A DNA stretch of 64,000 nucleotides, taken from the NCBI GenBank assembly GCA_037176905.1, contig JBBBWG010029976.1:7460-71459 (forward strand), given 5' to 3'. Of this stretch, positions 1 to 16,144 are shown piece by piece. The DNA comes from Azolla pinnata. Lineage: Eukaryota > Streptophyta > Polypodiopsida > Salviniales > Salviniaceae. How positions within the stretch are numbered: the stretch's first letter is position 1; every line of letters begins with the position of its first letter. The notes under the pieces are model-generated. The model saw only the letters and a list, made by a program, of their open reading frames with translations, was not told the origin of the DNA and searched no databases. A program made the translations under genes and the position numbers.

Positions 1-600
1 AAGCTGGGAAGTTTACGTTTGCTCGAGGAGGATGGAAACCATGAAAGCCAAATGCTGTTAAGCTGGAAACTCCAGGAAGATGGAAAAACCGTTAAGCTGG
101 AAACTCCAGGAAGATGGAAAAACCATGAAAGCAAAAATGCATGAAAGCAAAAATGCTATTCTCAAAATCAATGGAATAAGCTGGGAAGTTTACTTTTGCT
201 TGAGGGTGGAAGCCATTGGAAGCAAAATGATGTATTATTCAAAACAGAATAAGCTGAAAATGTTTCTGTCCCTCGAGGAGGGTGGAAGCCATGAAAGCAG
301 AAATGCCAATTCTCAAATGGAACAAGCTCGAAATTCCTGGCCATGGAAGCGAAATGCTGTTTTCAAAGCGGAAAAAGCTGGAAATTCCTCTTTCTTGAAG
401 AGGGTGGAAGCCATGGGAAGCAAAAATGCAGTTTTCAAAGTGGAATAAGCTGGAAATTCCTCCTTCCTTCCTTGAGAAGGGTGGAGGCCAATGAAAGCAA
501 AGAAAATGCTGTTTCTCGAAGCGGAAGAAGCCGGAAATTCCCTCTTCCGCGAGCAGGGTGGAAGAGCCCTGCAAGCGAAACACCGTTTTCGAGGGGGAAT
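1..600. repeat. Degenerate minisatellite, unit about 75-80 bp
   Basis: About eight diverged copies of one unit follow each other. Each contains versions of AAGCTGGAAATTCC, GAGGGTGGAAGCCATG and GCAAAAATGCTGTTTTC, ending in AATAAGCTGG. Short open frames in this stretch come from the repeat and have no protein character. The array may continue beyond the left edge of the window. Confidence 0.85.
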
Positions 601-945
601 AACCAATATACAACAACCTGCGTGATTCGTCCGTTCCTTTCTGCTGAATCATCACCCGAGCCGTAGTTTCGATATCGACAAAGAATCGGTTCGAAGGCAC
701 TACTGGCATGTATAAAAAAGAAAAGAAGAAGCACATGGATCAACAATTCATATACAGTACAGGGTGACCAGGAATTCTGTATCGGAACATGCCAATGTGG
801 TATCGGTGATAAGCCAGTGGAGCCTAGGGCAAAGGATGTTATGCTGGCTCACTCACACTTCTGTAGAATGTATTATTTCGATCTGATCCACAAACCAAGG
901 CATGCAATTCTTTTTTTTTTCTGGTTTTCTCTGCTCTTTCTTCCC

Positions 946-1116
946 CATCTATTGGTCTGTTTGTTGATGTATCGATCTACTGGCTTTTATAATTGAACAT
1001 TTGATTGCGCGTTTTCTAGCGGTTTCCTGCCATCTATCGGTCTGCTTGTCGATGTATCGATCTATTGGCTTTTATAATTGAACATTTGATTGCGCGTTTT
1101 CTAGCGGTTTCCTGCC
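946..1116. repeat. 85-bp tandem duplication
   Basis: A segment with GATGTATCGATCTA, GGCTTTTATAATTGAAC and TTTCTAGCGGTTTCCTGCC occurs twice in a row, offset by 85 bases and nearly identical. This points to a recent duplication. It lies upstream of the phosphoglucomutase gene. Confidence 0.9.
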
Positions 1117-1179
1117 CACTCTCAGCATCACTTATAACTGAACGGAAGGAATCATTGGGAGAGGGAATCGAGCACAACG

Positions 1180-1185
1180 ATGAAT

Positions 1186-1235
<50 letters not shown>

Positions 1236-1860
1236 CTCTCTGTGCATCGGATTCGTACATAGATCAGCAGGAAACGATCGAACGAAACGGAGGGTGCAGA
1301 TCGGAACAATAATAAGACAACTCCAGATTCGATCGATCGGATCGAATCGAAAGCCCTCGGAAGCTTCAGATGATTTTTGGGTTTTTTTTTTGCTTTATAG
1401 AAATTTGCACCTCCCCAGAGATAATAAGAAAAGCTCATCCTCCAGATCTTTCTTCCTTTCTCTGCTTCTCTCTCTGCCTCTCAAATGTGTGTGTGTGTGT
1501 GAAATAATGAAAGAAAGAAAATAAAAAAACAAAGAAGCAAAAAAAAACAACAAATGATAAGTGTACAAAAGAAGAAGAAGAAGAAGAAGAAGAAGAAGAA
1601 ATAAAAGACTTGCAAAATTTGGACTCTGTTTTGGAGTATATTCTCTTGCTCTGTTCTCTTCTCTTCTCTTCTGTTCTTACACTCTGCAGCTTCTGCTCCA
1701 TCGCCATCGCCATCGCCATCGCCATCCTGGTAAGTGCATTCTCTGTTGCTCTCCATCCCTTCCTTGTCCTTCCCTTCGCTCGCTCGATCGATCGATTGCT
1801 TCCTTGCATGGATCCGTGTCTCCCTCCCCTCCCTCCCTCCCTCCCTCCCTCCCTCCATGA
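1180..1860 (+). promoter_or_regulatory. Microsatellite-rich upstream and leader region of the phosphoglucomutase gene
   Basis: The stretch holds a (CT)n run at 1189-1241, a (GT)n run near 1487-1500, a (GAA)10 run at 1571-1600, a GCCATC run at 1701-1726 and a CCCT run near 1828-1856. CT-rich DNA just upstream of a start codon is common in plant core promoters and leaders. The sequence at 1630-1729 is a likely first, non-coding exon because it ends at a good splice donor (CTG followed by GTAAGTGC). No TATA box could be assigned with confidence. Confidence 0.5.
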
Positions 1861-2343
1861 GAGGCCACGACGTCCTCCTCTCGTCCTTGGATCCGCGGAA
1901 TCAAGGGGGGGCCCTCCATCTCCTCCCTCCTCTTCCTCCTTCTCGCGTCGAAATGCATCTGCCCTCGCGATGCCGCCCGCCTTCGTCCGTCGTCGAATTT
2001 CCCCTTTCGTTGTTTCGTCTTGTGTTCGCATCCACGTGGTTTCGTGGTGTTTGTTGCCTCCTTTCAGGTGCATCCGTTTCTTGCCGGGCTTTCTTTCTTT
2101 CCTTCTTGTTGTAGAGATGCATGGAAATCCATGCCAATCTCCATCCTTTCTGGACACGTGCGAATTCATGCTGGTTTTCCTCTTGCGAAGATCGTGATCT
2201 AAGATCACGATCCTCCCTTATTTCGGATGCATGCAAACTCTGGAACGTTCCATTTCCATCCATGGATAGAATTCGCTTTGTTTCCTTCTTCCGCAATGCA
2301 CCTGTCAGCTGCGGTTTACAGTGTCTCTCTGATCTTTTCCCAG
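1730..2343 (+). other. Likely 5'-leader intron of the phosphoglucomutase gene
   Basis: The donor GTAAGTGC at 1730 and a pyrimidine-rich acceptor (GATCTTTTCCCAG) ending at 2343 frame 614 bases. A short 25-base leader then precedes the ATG at 2369. Leader introns of this kind are common in plant housekeeping genes. This is inferred from splice signals only. Confidence 0.55.
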
Positions 2344-2368
2344 AACAAGAAGCTTGATTGGAATCACC

Positions 2369-6909
<4,541 letters not shown>

Positions 6910-6929
6910 GCGCATGTACCCCTCTCAAT

Positions 6930-6959
6930 AATAAAAGCTTTCATCTGGTCTTCAATAAA
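6930..6959 (+). other. Polyadenylation signals of the phosphoglucomutase gene
   Basis: Two AATAAA hexamers lie 21 and 45 bases after the stop codon, at 6930-6935 and 6954-6959. This matches the near-upstream element of plant 3' ends. Confidence 0.6.
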
Positions 6960-7807
6960 TATTGTATTGTCAGCAGGTGCCATTAGCATCTTTTTCACCA
7001 AGGGACAAGGTCTCATTGTTCAACTGAATGTAGCAACTGAAAAAGCTGTATCACAACTAATTGATCTTCGGTCAAAGCAACAAAATCTAGGATACAATTT
7101 GTGTCTGCTCCATCATCTGACTGCAAGTCCAAAGTTTTGTGCACTTCTTGGCTCTTTTCTGATCGTCATCATCTCCTTATAGAATTTTGATACCTGTTAT
7201 ACCTGTTATAATAGAATTTGGTATAGCAGGTATATAATTGTATGATATCTGTTATACCAAATTTTGATTTATAAGTGCTGCACTCGTACAGTTGGGCTAT
7301 ATATCAAATTCCAACATTAGAAGAGTTACATTGATCTTCAATTTCTACATCCAACAAAACGTGCAGACGAGTATTAAGCTGCTATAATCAGAACGAAATC
7401 CAATTGGATTTAACAATAAGGGGATGCATACTGGAAAAGAAAACAGAATGCTAAAACCAAGACACTAGGAAAGGGATGATTTATTTGTAGTGATTTTTAA
7501 TTTATGTATGAGGAGATCATAATGCAGGCCTAATTTACAGATAATCAATGTCAGCAGGAAGCTCAAAATTGGTGAATGCCTCCAGGGTACAATTGAAAAA
7601 GAGTTTCTTCTCATAGCCTTTGTGTGTTCTACAAACAATTGTCAACTATTGATTGAGTGGAACACAAAGGCTAACAAAGAAGTTAATACGCCTACAAGGT
7701 TAATCAAGTAGAGCTAACCATGTTCTCCGATATGGCACATACTCTTACATACAGTTGTGTTCCAAGTCTCAGCAACATTACGCCAAGCTATCCCCCACAA
7801 CAACGAG
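6960..7807. other. Convergent spacer between phosphoglucomutase and DCL1
   Basis: AT-rich DNA between two gene 3' ends. It contains an inverted repeat at 7214-7265 and, near 7190-7212, two short copies of TACCTGTTATA. A TTTATT at 7480-7485 is AATAAA on the minus strand, about 320 bases after the DCL1 stop, and could serve its 3' end. No coding sequence is visible. Confidence 0.6.
7214..7265. repeat. Imperfect hairpin between converging genes
   Basis: The left arm GAATTTGGTATAGCAGGTA and the right arm TATCTGTTATACCAAATTTT pair over about 19 positions around an 11-base loop. The two departures are purine transitions that become G-U pairs in one RNA strand. The stem is too short for a typical plant microRNA precursor. 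It may mark 3'-end formation. Confidence 0.55.
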
Positions 7808-10800
7808 TCAATACCGCTTCAAAATTTGCAACAGAAGCTGGGCTGCAGAATCTTTAGCTTTTTTAACACTAGGCATGGGCTCACCCACGCACTCATCAGT
7901 CCAGCCCTTTTCGGTGGTGTGGATTTTCACCGAGTATGTGAATCGTTTAGCATGAGCAGGGCCTCCTTCACTGACACACCTATGTATGATAAGAAAAAAC
8001 ATCCACCTCAAACAATAAGTGCATTATACCTAAAAGATGTAACAAATACAGATCGGAGAAACCACACAGTATACATTTGTACTGTTGAATAGAATGCAAA
8101 GATTTATGAGACAAGACTATCTTTTTTCACATGATTTATAGCATAGAGAAGCTTCACCTGTAATGTGGCATGGGCCACTGTTTTTTCAAACACGTATCAT
8201 TCAACACCTGTCGTGTAAATATTTGGTTTCCCTTTTTTTTGGTATCTTCAGTCTCCCCTGCTGCTTCAGCAGCTCCTTTTAGATCTACCTCTTTTTCCTT
8301 TAATTTAACTAAAGCATTTCGTGCAGCAAGCTTTTGAGCCATTTTCTTCTGTGGGTTTAGGGCAAGACCCACTTGTACACCATCAATATACACTTCTACA
8401 GTAGCCATGTTGCCTGCTCTCGAAGATTTGTACTCCAGACCTTCAGCTTGCTGTTGACACCTTTCTTGGAGTTCCCGCACTGGATGCATTGGAAGAGTAT
8501 CAGGTGTTACCATTGGTTGCAACAATGGTTCAAAAACCTGTCCAAAGTTTGAAAGAGCCTCAGAAAGATGGAAGCCAGATTAACATATGGAGAATGCCAA
8601 CTTAATTGACAGTTAGAAAAAGACATTGACCCCACAAGAATAGAGACAGTTAACTGACCTGCCATATATCATCTGCACATAGACCATTGTCCAGGAAAAT
8701 CGCACCAGCAATAGATTCAACAATGTCTCCAAGAACTTTAGGAGCTTTGAAATCTCCCAGCCCAAATGAGTTGACTCCAGGCTTATCCAATTCTAATGTT
8801 ATATCTTTGACAAAGTCGTGTATCTACAAAAACTCTCCCAACATTAAAAGTCATTCTAGAAAGGAAACACAAATTACTGTGCTTCACATCGATTCACCTG
8901 TCTCTCTAGAGCTGAGGATCCATGGCGCAGATGCTTATGCAATCCATGTTTTACAGCAACTCGAGCAAAATTTTCATTGTTGACAGCAGCAGCTCTTAGA
9001 TCAGTTAATCGACCTGGTGGAAGGTCAGTATATGAGAAGAAAAGATGCCGTGTTATTAGATGGTCCAATACAGCATCACCAACAAACTCAAGTCGCTGAT
9101 AGCATGGCACACCAGACGCAGGACGTGAGGCATGTGTTATTGCTTCAACAAGAAGACTTCTTTCTTTGAACTCATAAGCTATAGACTTCTCAAGCTTATC
9201 AAACTCTATGCTTCTGAGGACACTATCGGGGACTGTGCAGCCAGCTCTGGCCTTTGCCCCATCTTCCGGATCATGATCAGATGGAATACCAATCCAATTC
9301 ATTAAATGGCTTGCACCCTTTGGGCCACCTTCAACGTAATACACCCCAATCAAAGCTTCCACTACGTCAGCTAGAGTTTTGCTTGACAAAACCCTATAAG
9401 AGCTCATATCTCCCTCAATCTCGCCATCCTCTGTTATAGATAGAGTATCAAAGTCATCATCGACATCATCTATTTTGACGTCTTTTTCACTCTTTTCTGC
9501 TCCAAACAAAGGATCTTCATCCTTTGTATCCTCAGTAAAAACAGGTGGCACCCCTGGAGCTGTCCATCGGCATGGTGCAAAACGGTCTGCTTGAATGTAT
9601 GCTTGCAACCCTTTCTGCAGAGCTTTCTGATAAAGAACCATATTGCTGACGTTTTGCTGCCTCATACGAGTCAACTGTCCTTCATGTTTTTGCGGGAAAC
9701 GTAGGAAGAGCCAACGACTGACAACCCACTTCAAATATGCATCACCAAGAAGCTCTGCACGCTCATAGCAAAAAGTCTCTTGACAGGAAGCTGCAGTCAA
9801 TGCCTCCAGAACCTACAGCCGTTGCAACCTTAAATCAGGTGAGTATGCTTCAGATCAATAGAGGAAAAAGAAATGTATGATTCAGTTCATAAAGAAATTA
9901 CTTTCAGTGCAGGAATATTATAGCCAATCTCGTGCTTGAGTTGGATTGCCAGTAGCATGCTTTCAACCCTTCTCATAATTGAAGGCAGACATTGTGCAGA
10001 CCTAACCAAAGGTCCAGGTAATGGATGAACTACACATAACTCTGGTGGAAGCATCACATAATACGTTTTGTCTTGCCCTTCAGTATTATTTGCTGCACTT
10101 TCCCAAATCGGGTAGCAAACCATAAAGAACCATTTTTAGAGATACTACAGAAAAAAACTCTTATGAAGACATACGAATAGGAGATTTACATTCAATTGCT
10201 GTATACCTTCTGTGGACTCAAAACGAGGTGAAAGAAGATTTTTGCAGTGTGAAACTCCTCTTCCTCTTATCAAGGGTTGTTTTTTGCACCTTAGTTCTCT
10301 TCCATACCTAGAAACTCCACAGTTTAGAGAGCAATGATAAAAAACAATTCAAAAGTATTGAAATATGTACCAAATATTCGTACTTCTGTTTATAATAATC
10401 TGCATAGGAACTGTACTCTACAGGGCCAAGATAGCCCTCTTTCTTCGGGAAGGAGCTTTCTGCATTCAGCTCAAAGCATATTGAATCAACAAAGAATCTT
10501 TTACCAGAATGAGCTGCTGTCAGGATCACTCCTTTTAGTTTACTTATTTCATGAAACCCATCTGCCATTAGCAGCATTCCTTCTTTTGGAGCGATTTCAC
10601 ATTGTTCATCTATCATGTTATTAGAAGAAAGAAGACCAGATGCCTTCACTATATCAAAGTCGGCCACTGCTCCTCTCTTTCCATAGGTCGGATGTGGAAT
10701 CTTCTGACCAACAGTCAAATTTGACCGAAGCTTGGCAAATGCATACTCTCTCCGATCTCCGCCAAGGGCACGTTCATCAGTGCCTAAATAAACATCGGGG

Positions 10801-13800
10801 CGAGCACGTTGTAATGGATTATTCCATGATATATCGCTTGTAATCGATTGAATAAGCGGCCAGTTGATAACAGATAGAGAAGTTTGTGGTTCCTTTGTCA
10901 CAGGAACAAATAGATAAGCCTTTGAAGGATCCCAGGGTGTTGTATCAGGTTCGACATCAACATCCAAAACAATGCTCATGAGACGGACATGAAAACTTTT
11001 GACAGAATTCAGCTGCAAAACGAAAATACTATCTTTGCTCTGAAAAAAGGAGATTGATATTATAAAAAACGCACATAGATTCTATGCATTGATAGTTCAC
11101 CTGATCAACAGATAAATTCAAGGGACCACAATATTCAAGAGATGTTTTTGTGGTTATTGTGCGTGCTATAAACAAATCCATAGTCATTGTTAAAATCTGC
11201 ATCATCCAAAGGAGTTAACACTTACAAGTTAAGATAACTAGGTTTGATATACTTGAACTTAACAATGACCTTACCTCTGGATCCAGCTCTAACCCAAGAA
11301 GTACTGCAAAAACTGAATTGTCTGTGATAACTGAATCCTTTGATGAGCATATGTCTTGGCATTTGATTTTGTACATACACAGGTGAACATTTAATTTTGT
11401 TTCTTCTTTGTTCGTCAAAATCCAGTCACCCTGAAAAAGAGAATCGCATAATTTTCAAGAGCACACACATTTTTCTCCTACATTTTTCTATAAAAGCAAC
11501 CAATCAAATAATAATGCAGAAGGCATACAGCATACTGCAGAAAGTATCATGTTATGTACTGATCATAGAATTGTTCACCTTTAGTATGTCTGCAATCCCC
11601 TCTGGGTAGAATTCTCTATGACGGGCTGTTCCAGGAACAGGCTCTCCTTCTTCAGCAATTTCTGGCTTTTCATCATCATCAAGGCTTCCTGTATCGGGAA
11701 GAAGAAAATCTGTAATTGCTCCCATTTCATGGAGTTTTTTGCAGGCTTCAAGGCAGACATACTGCATTAATACAAAATCATGATTAGAATAGGAAATAAT
11801 AAGAAAACAACAGATATGATGACAAGATTTCAATAACACAAGTGGACTGATATAACTACCTGTTGTGCCACCCTCATTGAACTGCATAGTGGACCTTCAA
11901 TTTTCTCAAATGGAGCATTACAGGGAAGCTGCAGCACACAAGAATATTCGACTTGTCCACCTTCCTTCTCATGCTTTTTCAGCCAGAATTCGGGACCCAA
12001 AATAGAATATCTGCATTCACAACAGTTAGAAAGGAATGGTGGGGTCATACAAAAGGGTGTGTAGATAAGGGCAATAAAAATATCAAACCTGTCACTTGGA
12101 AGTTGAGAGCAGTAAAAATGAACAAGCCCAACTGCAGAGTTCAGACTCACAACAGCTCCAGTTCCTTCTACTTGATAAACAGTTCCTGATGCCAATTCAG
12201 CAGAGAGCAACTTTGAGGAGCCTTTTAAATGACTCAAATCTGACCGTTCAATGGCCTCCTTTCTGAGTGTCTCTTCACTATTTCGTGCATTTCTCAGGAA
12301 TGCCTGATGAGTCAAGTTTTCTCTGAGAAGAATGAAATAAATATTAAGATTCCAATCAGTAGAACTACAAGAGAAAAATACTAAATCCCATGTCGAAATT
12401 TATTACTTTTCGACCATCAAAATATAATCAGATCCAGGTTTGCGTGCACGGCCACGTGACTGTATGTATGCGAGAACTGTCTTCGCAAGATCAAAACGAA
12501 TAACAACATTGCATTGCCGTATATCCAAGCCTTCCTCAGCAACACTCGTTGCAACCAGCAAAGTTACCTAATGAAAAAAAGGGCAAGTTTTAAGGGATGA
12601 TAGGTATCGTTTACAATGTGTTTTCAAAGGCAAAAGTATACAAAAATGAGAATATTCAGAATATATGGGGAAGAATCTCAGCATACTCTGCCATCTTTGA
12701 ATTTTGTGATAGTTTCTTGCATTTGACGTGTACGCATGTCTTGGTTATTATTATGTCCAATCAAGCTCGCACACCTTACAAAGTTAAGAGATGGAAGTTC
12801 TGCAAAAACCTTTTTAGAATAACATCTTACAACGTTAATGGATGTAAGTTCTGCAAAAAAACCTTTTTAGGAAAAGGGAGAGTACTCTCATCTAGATTCT
12901 TTTAAAAAAAGATAGAGCACAGCAAGCCTAAAGTTTAAATGTAAACCTTAGGAAGAACTAGAGCTGCCACTACACGCTCCACAAATATGATTGCACGAAA
13001 ATCTTCAGTGTGCTGATACCGTAATAGAATTTTAATTAAAGACTGAACCTTTGGTGTAACTTTCCCATCAGCAACTGCTGCCCCTAGGATCTCATCAACA
13101 TGCTCCCCACCAGAAACAACTGACATGCAGATACCACAATTTAATAATTATTACTGGAACTAGAGCTCTTCCTTTCAAATTATTTTCAAATTTAAACATC
13201 TTGAGGGTAAATAGTAAAATCATAACGAGGATCTTCTGAAATATTACAGTATGCTCCAGCCAGATTAATACCATATAGATATTAAAACAAACATAGCACA
13301 CCGGATAATGAAAATTTCATGTTTCTGGCACATTTACTTTCATGTTTATTATAGCTATGATAGTCGATGGAGCAAAAGGTAAAAGATTATATAATTCTTC
13401 GGATCTGTATATATGTATGTAGCACATTATATATGAACCATCCTCAGAGACAAATGTTACGGAACAAAAGGATAGATGATTCACTGAAGTAAGAAAGAGC
13501 AACATAACATAGATGGACATCTAAAAGACCATGAAAACTTATAAGATCTCACAGCTATCAGCCAGTTACAAGAAAATGAATGGTCAAGACTTTAGATTAT
13601 CATTCAAGACTCCGGCATATGACAATGTCTGGCTAAAGAGCTTGAGCCATACCTTGTAATAAAACCGGTGATTTGTGCACATACAAACAATAATGTTGAC
13701 AAAACTATACCTTGAGCATCAGTCAGTTCTCCCTCTTCCATTTCCATTGCTTCTTCTTCTCTAAGTGTGGATTTCAAGGGTTCATCATTAGGATCTTTTG

Positions 13801-16144
13801 ATGAAGGAACTGCTCCCTCTGTAAGGTTACATTTTAAAAGGCCAACCAATCTTTCAAGGTATGATTCCTGAAATTTGACATCCAACTGGCGATTTGCACG
13901 CTCATCATTTTGAAGAGCAGTTAGAAAGGATAATGTAACCTGTAAAACCATAAAAACAATTGTGAAAAACAAAATCAAAATACAAAATAAAAGAGTGATA
14001 AGCTATTTGAACCTGTACCTTATAAGCACACCATTGACCTAGTTCCTCAAGGGCATAACATATGGCTCTCAGCTTTTGTACAAGATTAGCAGCACCATCA
14101 TTCTCAGTCCTTTCAGAGACCCCATAGATAAGATGTAATTCTTCTTTTGATCCAGCATCTCGTGCACCCATAAACTTCCATTTACTTCTTTTAGAGCTAG
14201 AGGCTGCAACTTCTTCAATGGTGGTTTCCATCTGTTTTATCTGTTCCCATAAAGAAACAAGTAGTGCAGCCTTATCATATATAACAACAGTTTCAAGTGG
14301 CATTGGAACATACTTTTCGAGCTCTTTCCTGTCTTTGATCGTGCAAACGATTGAGTCAAGCTTGGTTTCAAGATTTCTAATTTTTATTGCACAGTCTTCT
14401 TGATTGGACACTCCTGAAAAGAATGTATCATGATAGGCTTCACGTTAGTCTTTGGCTGGTAAATGCAGGAAATCTCCTGTACTATAGCATGTATTTCTAG
14501 AAGAGGAAAATTTATACAAGTGGCAAGGACAATTATAGACCTTTCAAATTCACAGGCGATGCAGTCATTCCAAACACAGCAGGTCTCTTGTCTTTGGGAG
14601 TAGTATGATAAAATTCAGACATTACTAAAGAGTAAGGATGCTTCTTTACAGCATGGTGACATTCATCCAAAATAAGTAAATGTATATAATCCATCTTTAC
14701 AATACTGTGCCTTAAAATATTTAAAAGTATCTGCGCTGTCATGACAAGAACCTACATACACAAAAAGAAAAATATCAGCCTGTACAGATATACATTGCCT
14801 TCTTCTTTTTGCAATGAAAAATTTTATTGGTTATATTATCATAGCAATAAATCACAATACTTATGTAGAAAAATGAGAATATTGGTGCAGTTATCAATCT
14901 CACATCTTTAGTTTCAAACTCTCGATGCCACCTTCGTGCATCCCAAAAGTCCTGTCCCATTTCTCCACAGTAATGACCGACAACAAAATCAGTTGTCTCA
15001 CGGATAACTTCTGCTTGCTGCAGCCAATTAACATTAACAATTAGACAAAGAGAATATGCGTTTTTGTGTGAAGCAAAACATTCAGAAAATTCCATGACAA
15101 ATATTTTTTCAGTTTCTTGGGATAACTCTACTCTTCTGTTCAGTATATACTGTCAAAATAAATAGTGTATATGCTGCACATACTACGCATCACTGTCGCC
15201 ATCCATCCAGAGCTCCCTACATTCAAAAGACTATTCACATTTTGCAATGAACTAAAGCAGATCTCCAAGATCACATGGAATACCTGATAAACCAATGGAA
15301 CTTTTGGAACCAGGAAAACAGCCAACATCTTTTTATTCTGTTCCTTCATTGTTGCATGCTTACTTTGCATCAATAAGACTGCAATCAGGGTTTTTCCTGC
15401 ACCGGTCTCCAGGAACGCTATTGTGTTTTTCGATTTTGCTTGTTCAAGGACTTCAAGCTGGTATTTCCTAGCTTGTTGTTCTGTTGACTTTCCTTTTACT
15501 GGATTTTGAGGTTCATTAGCATTCTCTTGTTGAGATCCTTCTCTTTCCTTCCTTTGTATCTCTTTTGCTCTTTCTCTTTCAATATCTTGAAATCCGCGTT
15601 TATATACTATATTTCCATTTTTATCCCTTTGAATATACATTCGTTCTTGGTCTCTTTCCCTGCAGCTTTCTCTTTTTCTTTTTCGTTCACTGCCTCCTCT
15701 TTCACAAGCACCAGGCCGCCTTCCAGATGACCTACGAAACCTCCCATCTCTTTCACTGCCTCTTGACCATTTGTGCTGCTTTCGTTTATCTAAGACCCTA
15801 TCCTTTGATCTTGACCTTGACCTAGACCTTGACCTTGACCTAGACCTAGACCTGGATCTGGACCGGAACCTTGATTTTGATCTTGATCTTGATCTTGACC
15901 TTGACCTGGAAACTGACCTTGGCCTGGAACTGGAACTCTCATTGAACATATTGAGTTTTTGTCTTCTTTCATCTCTTTCCATATGCACATCATCCATAGA
16001 CTCTTCCCTTTCTCTCTTCCGTACTTCCTGCCCATGACTTGTTTCTTCTTTTGGTTCTCCTGTTGATACTTCTGTAGCTGTACTTACTTCACCTTGCATG
16101 TTTGAGCTGTACATGTCCAAATGATTAAGGGAAGCTTCATTCAT
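7808..16144 (-). CDS. DCL1: DICER-LIKE 1, microRNA-processing RNase III
   Basis: Nuclear enzyme that cuts primary microRNA transcripts. The 20 exons, 5' to 3', are 16144-15284, 15017-14904, 14751-14541, 14413-14019, 13939-13711, 13119-12947, 12809-12687, 12567-12407, 12322-12089, 12010-11860, 11761-11579, 11430-11275, 11196-11101, 11012-10384, 10307-10207, 10092-9902, 9812-8898, 8823-8659, 8537-8158 and 7979-7808. Phase holds throughout and gives 1,879 residues, against about 1,909 in Arabidopsis. Domains in order: Arg/Ser-rich tail (about 75-115), helicase with ETGAGKT (246-252) and DECH (354-357), dimerisation domain (about 820-915), platform/PAZ (about 1030-1290), RNase IIIa with ERAELLGD (1353-1360), RNase IIIb with LEFVGD (1577-1582) and two dsRNA-binding domains (about 1710-1775 and 1800-1876). 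Catalytic acidic residues are present. DCL1-specific stretches such as [14 protein letters not shown] exclude DCL2-4. An acceptor (CATACAG) abuts the ATG, so the leader is probably spliced. Confidence 0.97.
12775..12877 (-). repeat. Tandem duplication spanning a DCL1 intron/exon boundary
   Basis: A unit of about 51 bp covering the acceptor and first part of DCL1 exon 7 occurs twice: the working copy at about 12775-12825 and a diverged copy at about 12826-12877, inside the upstream intron. Both contain CTTACAA, AAGTTCTGCAAAAA and CCTTTTTAG in plus-strand sense. The upstream copy has two extra bases and would bring in a stop if its acceptor were used. Confidence 0.85.

Noticed and set aside
13120-13710. 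MicroRNA hairpin in the largest internal DCL1 intron
   Set aside because: Only short, poorly paired inverted matches are visible; nothing resembles a plant precursor stem.
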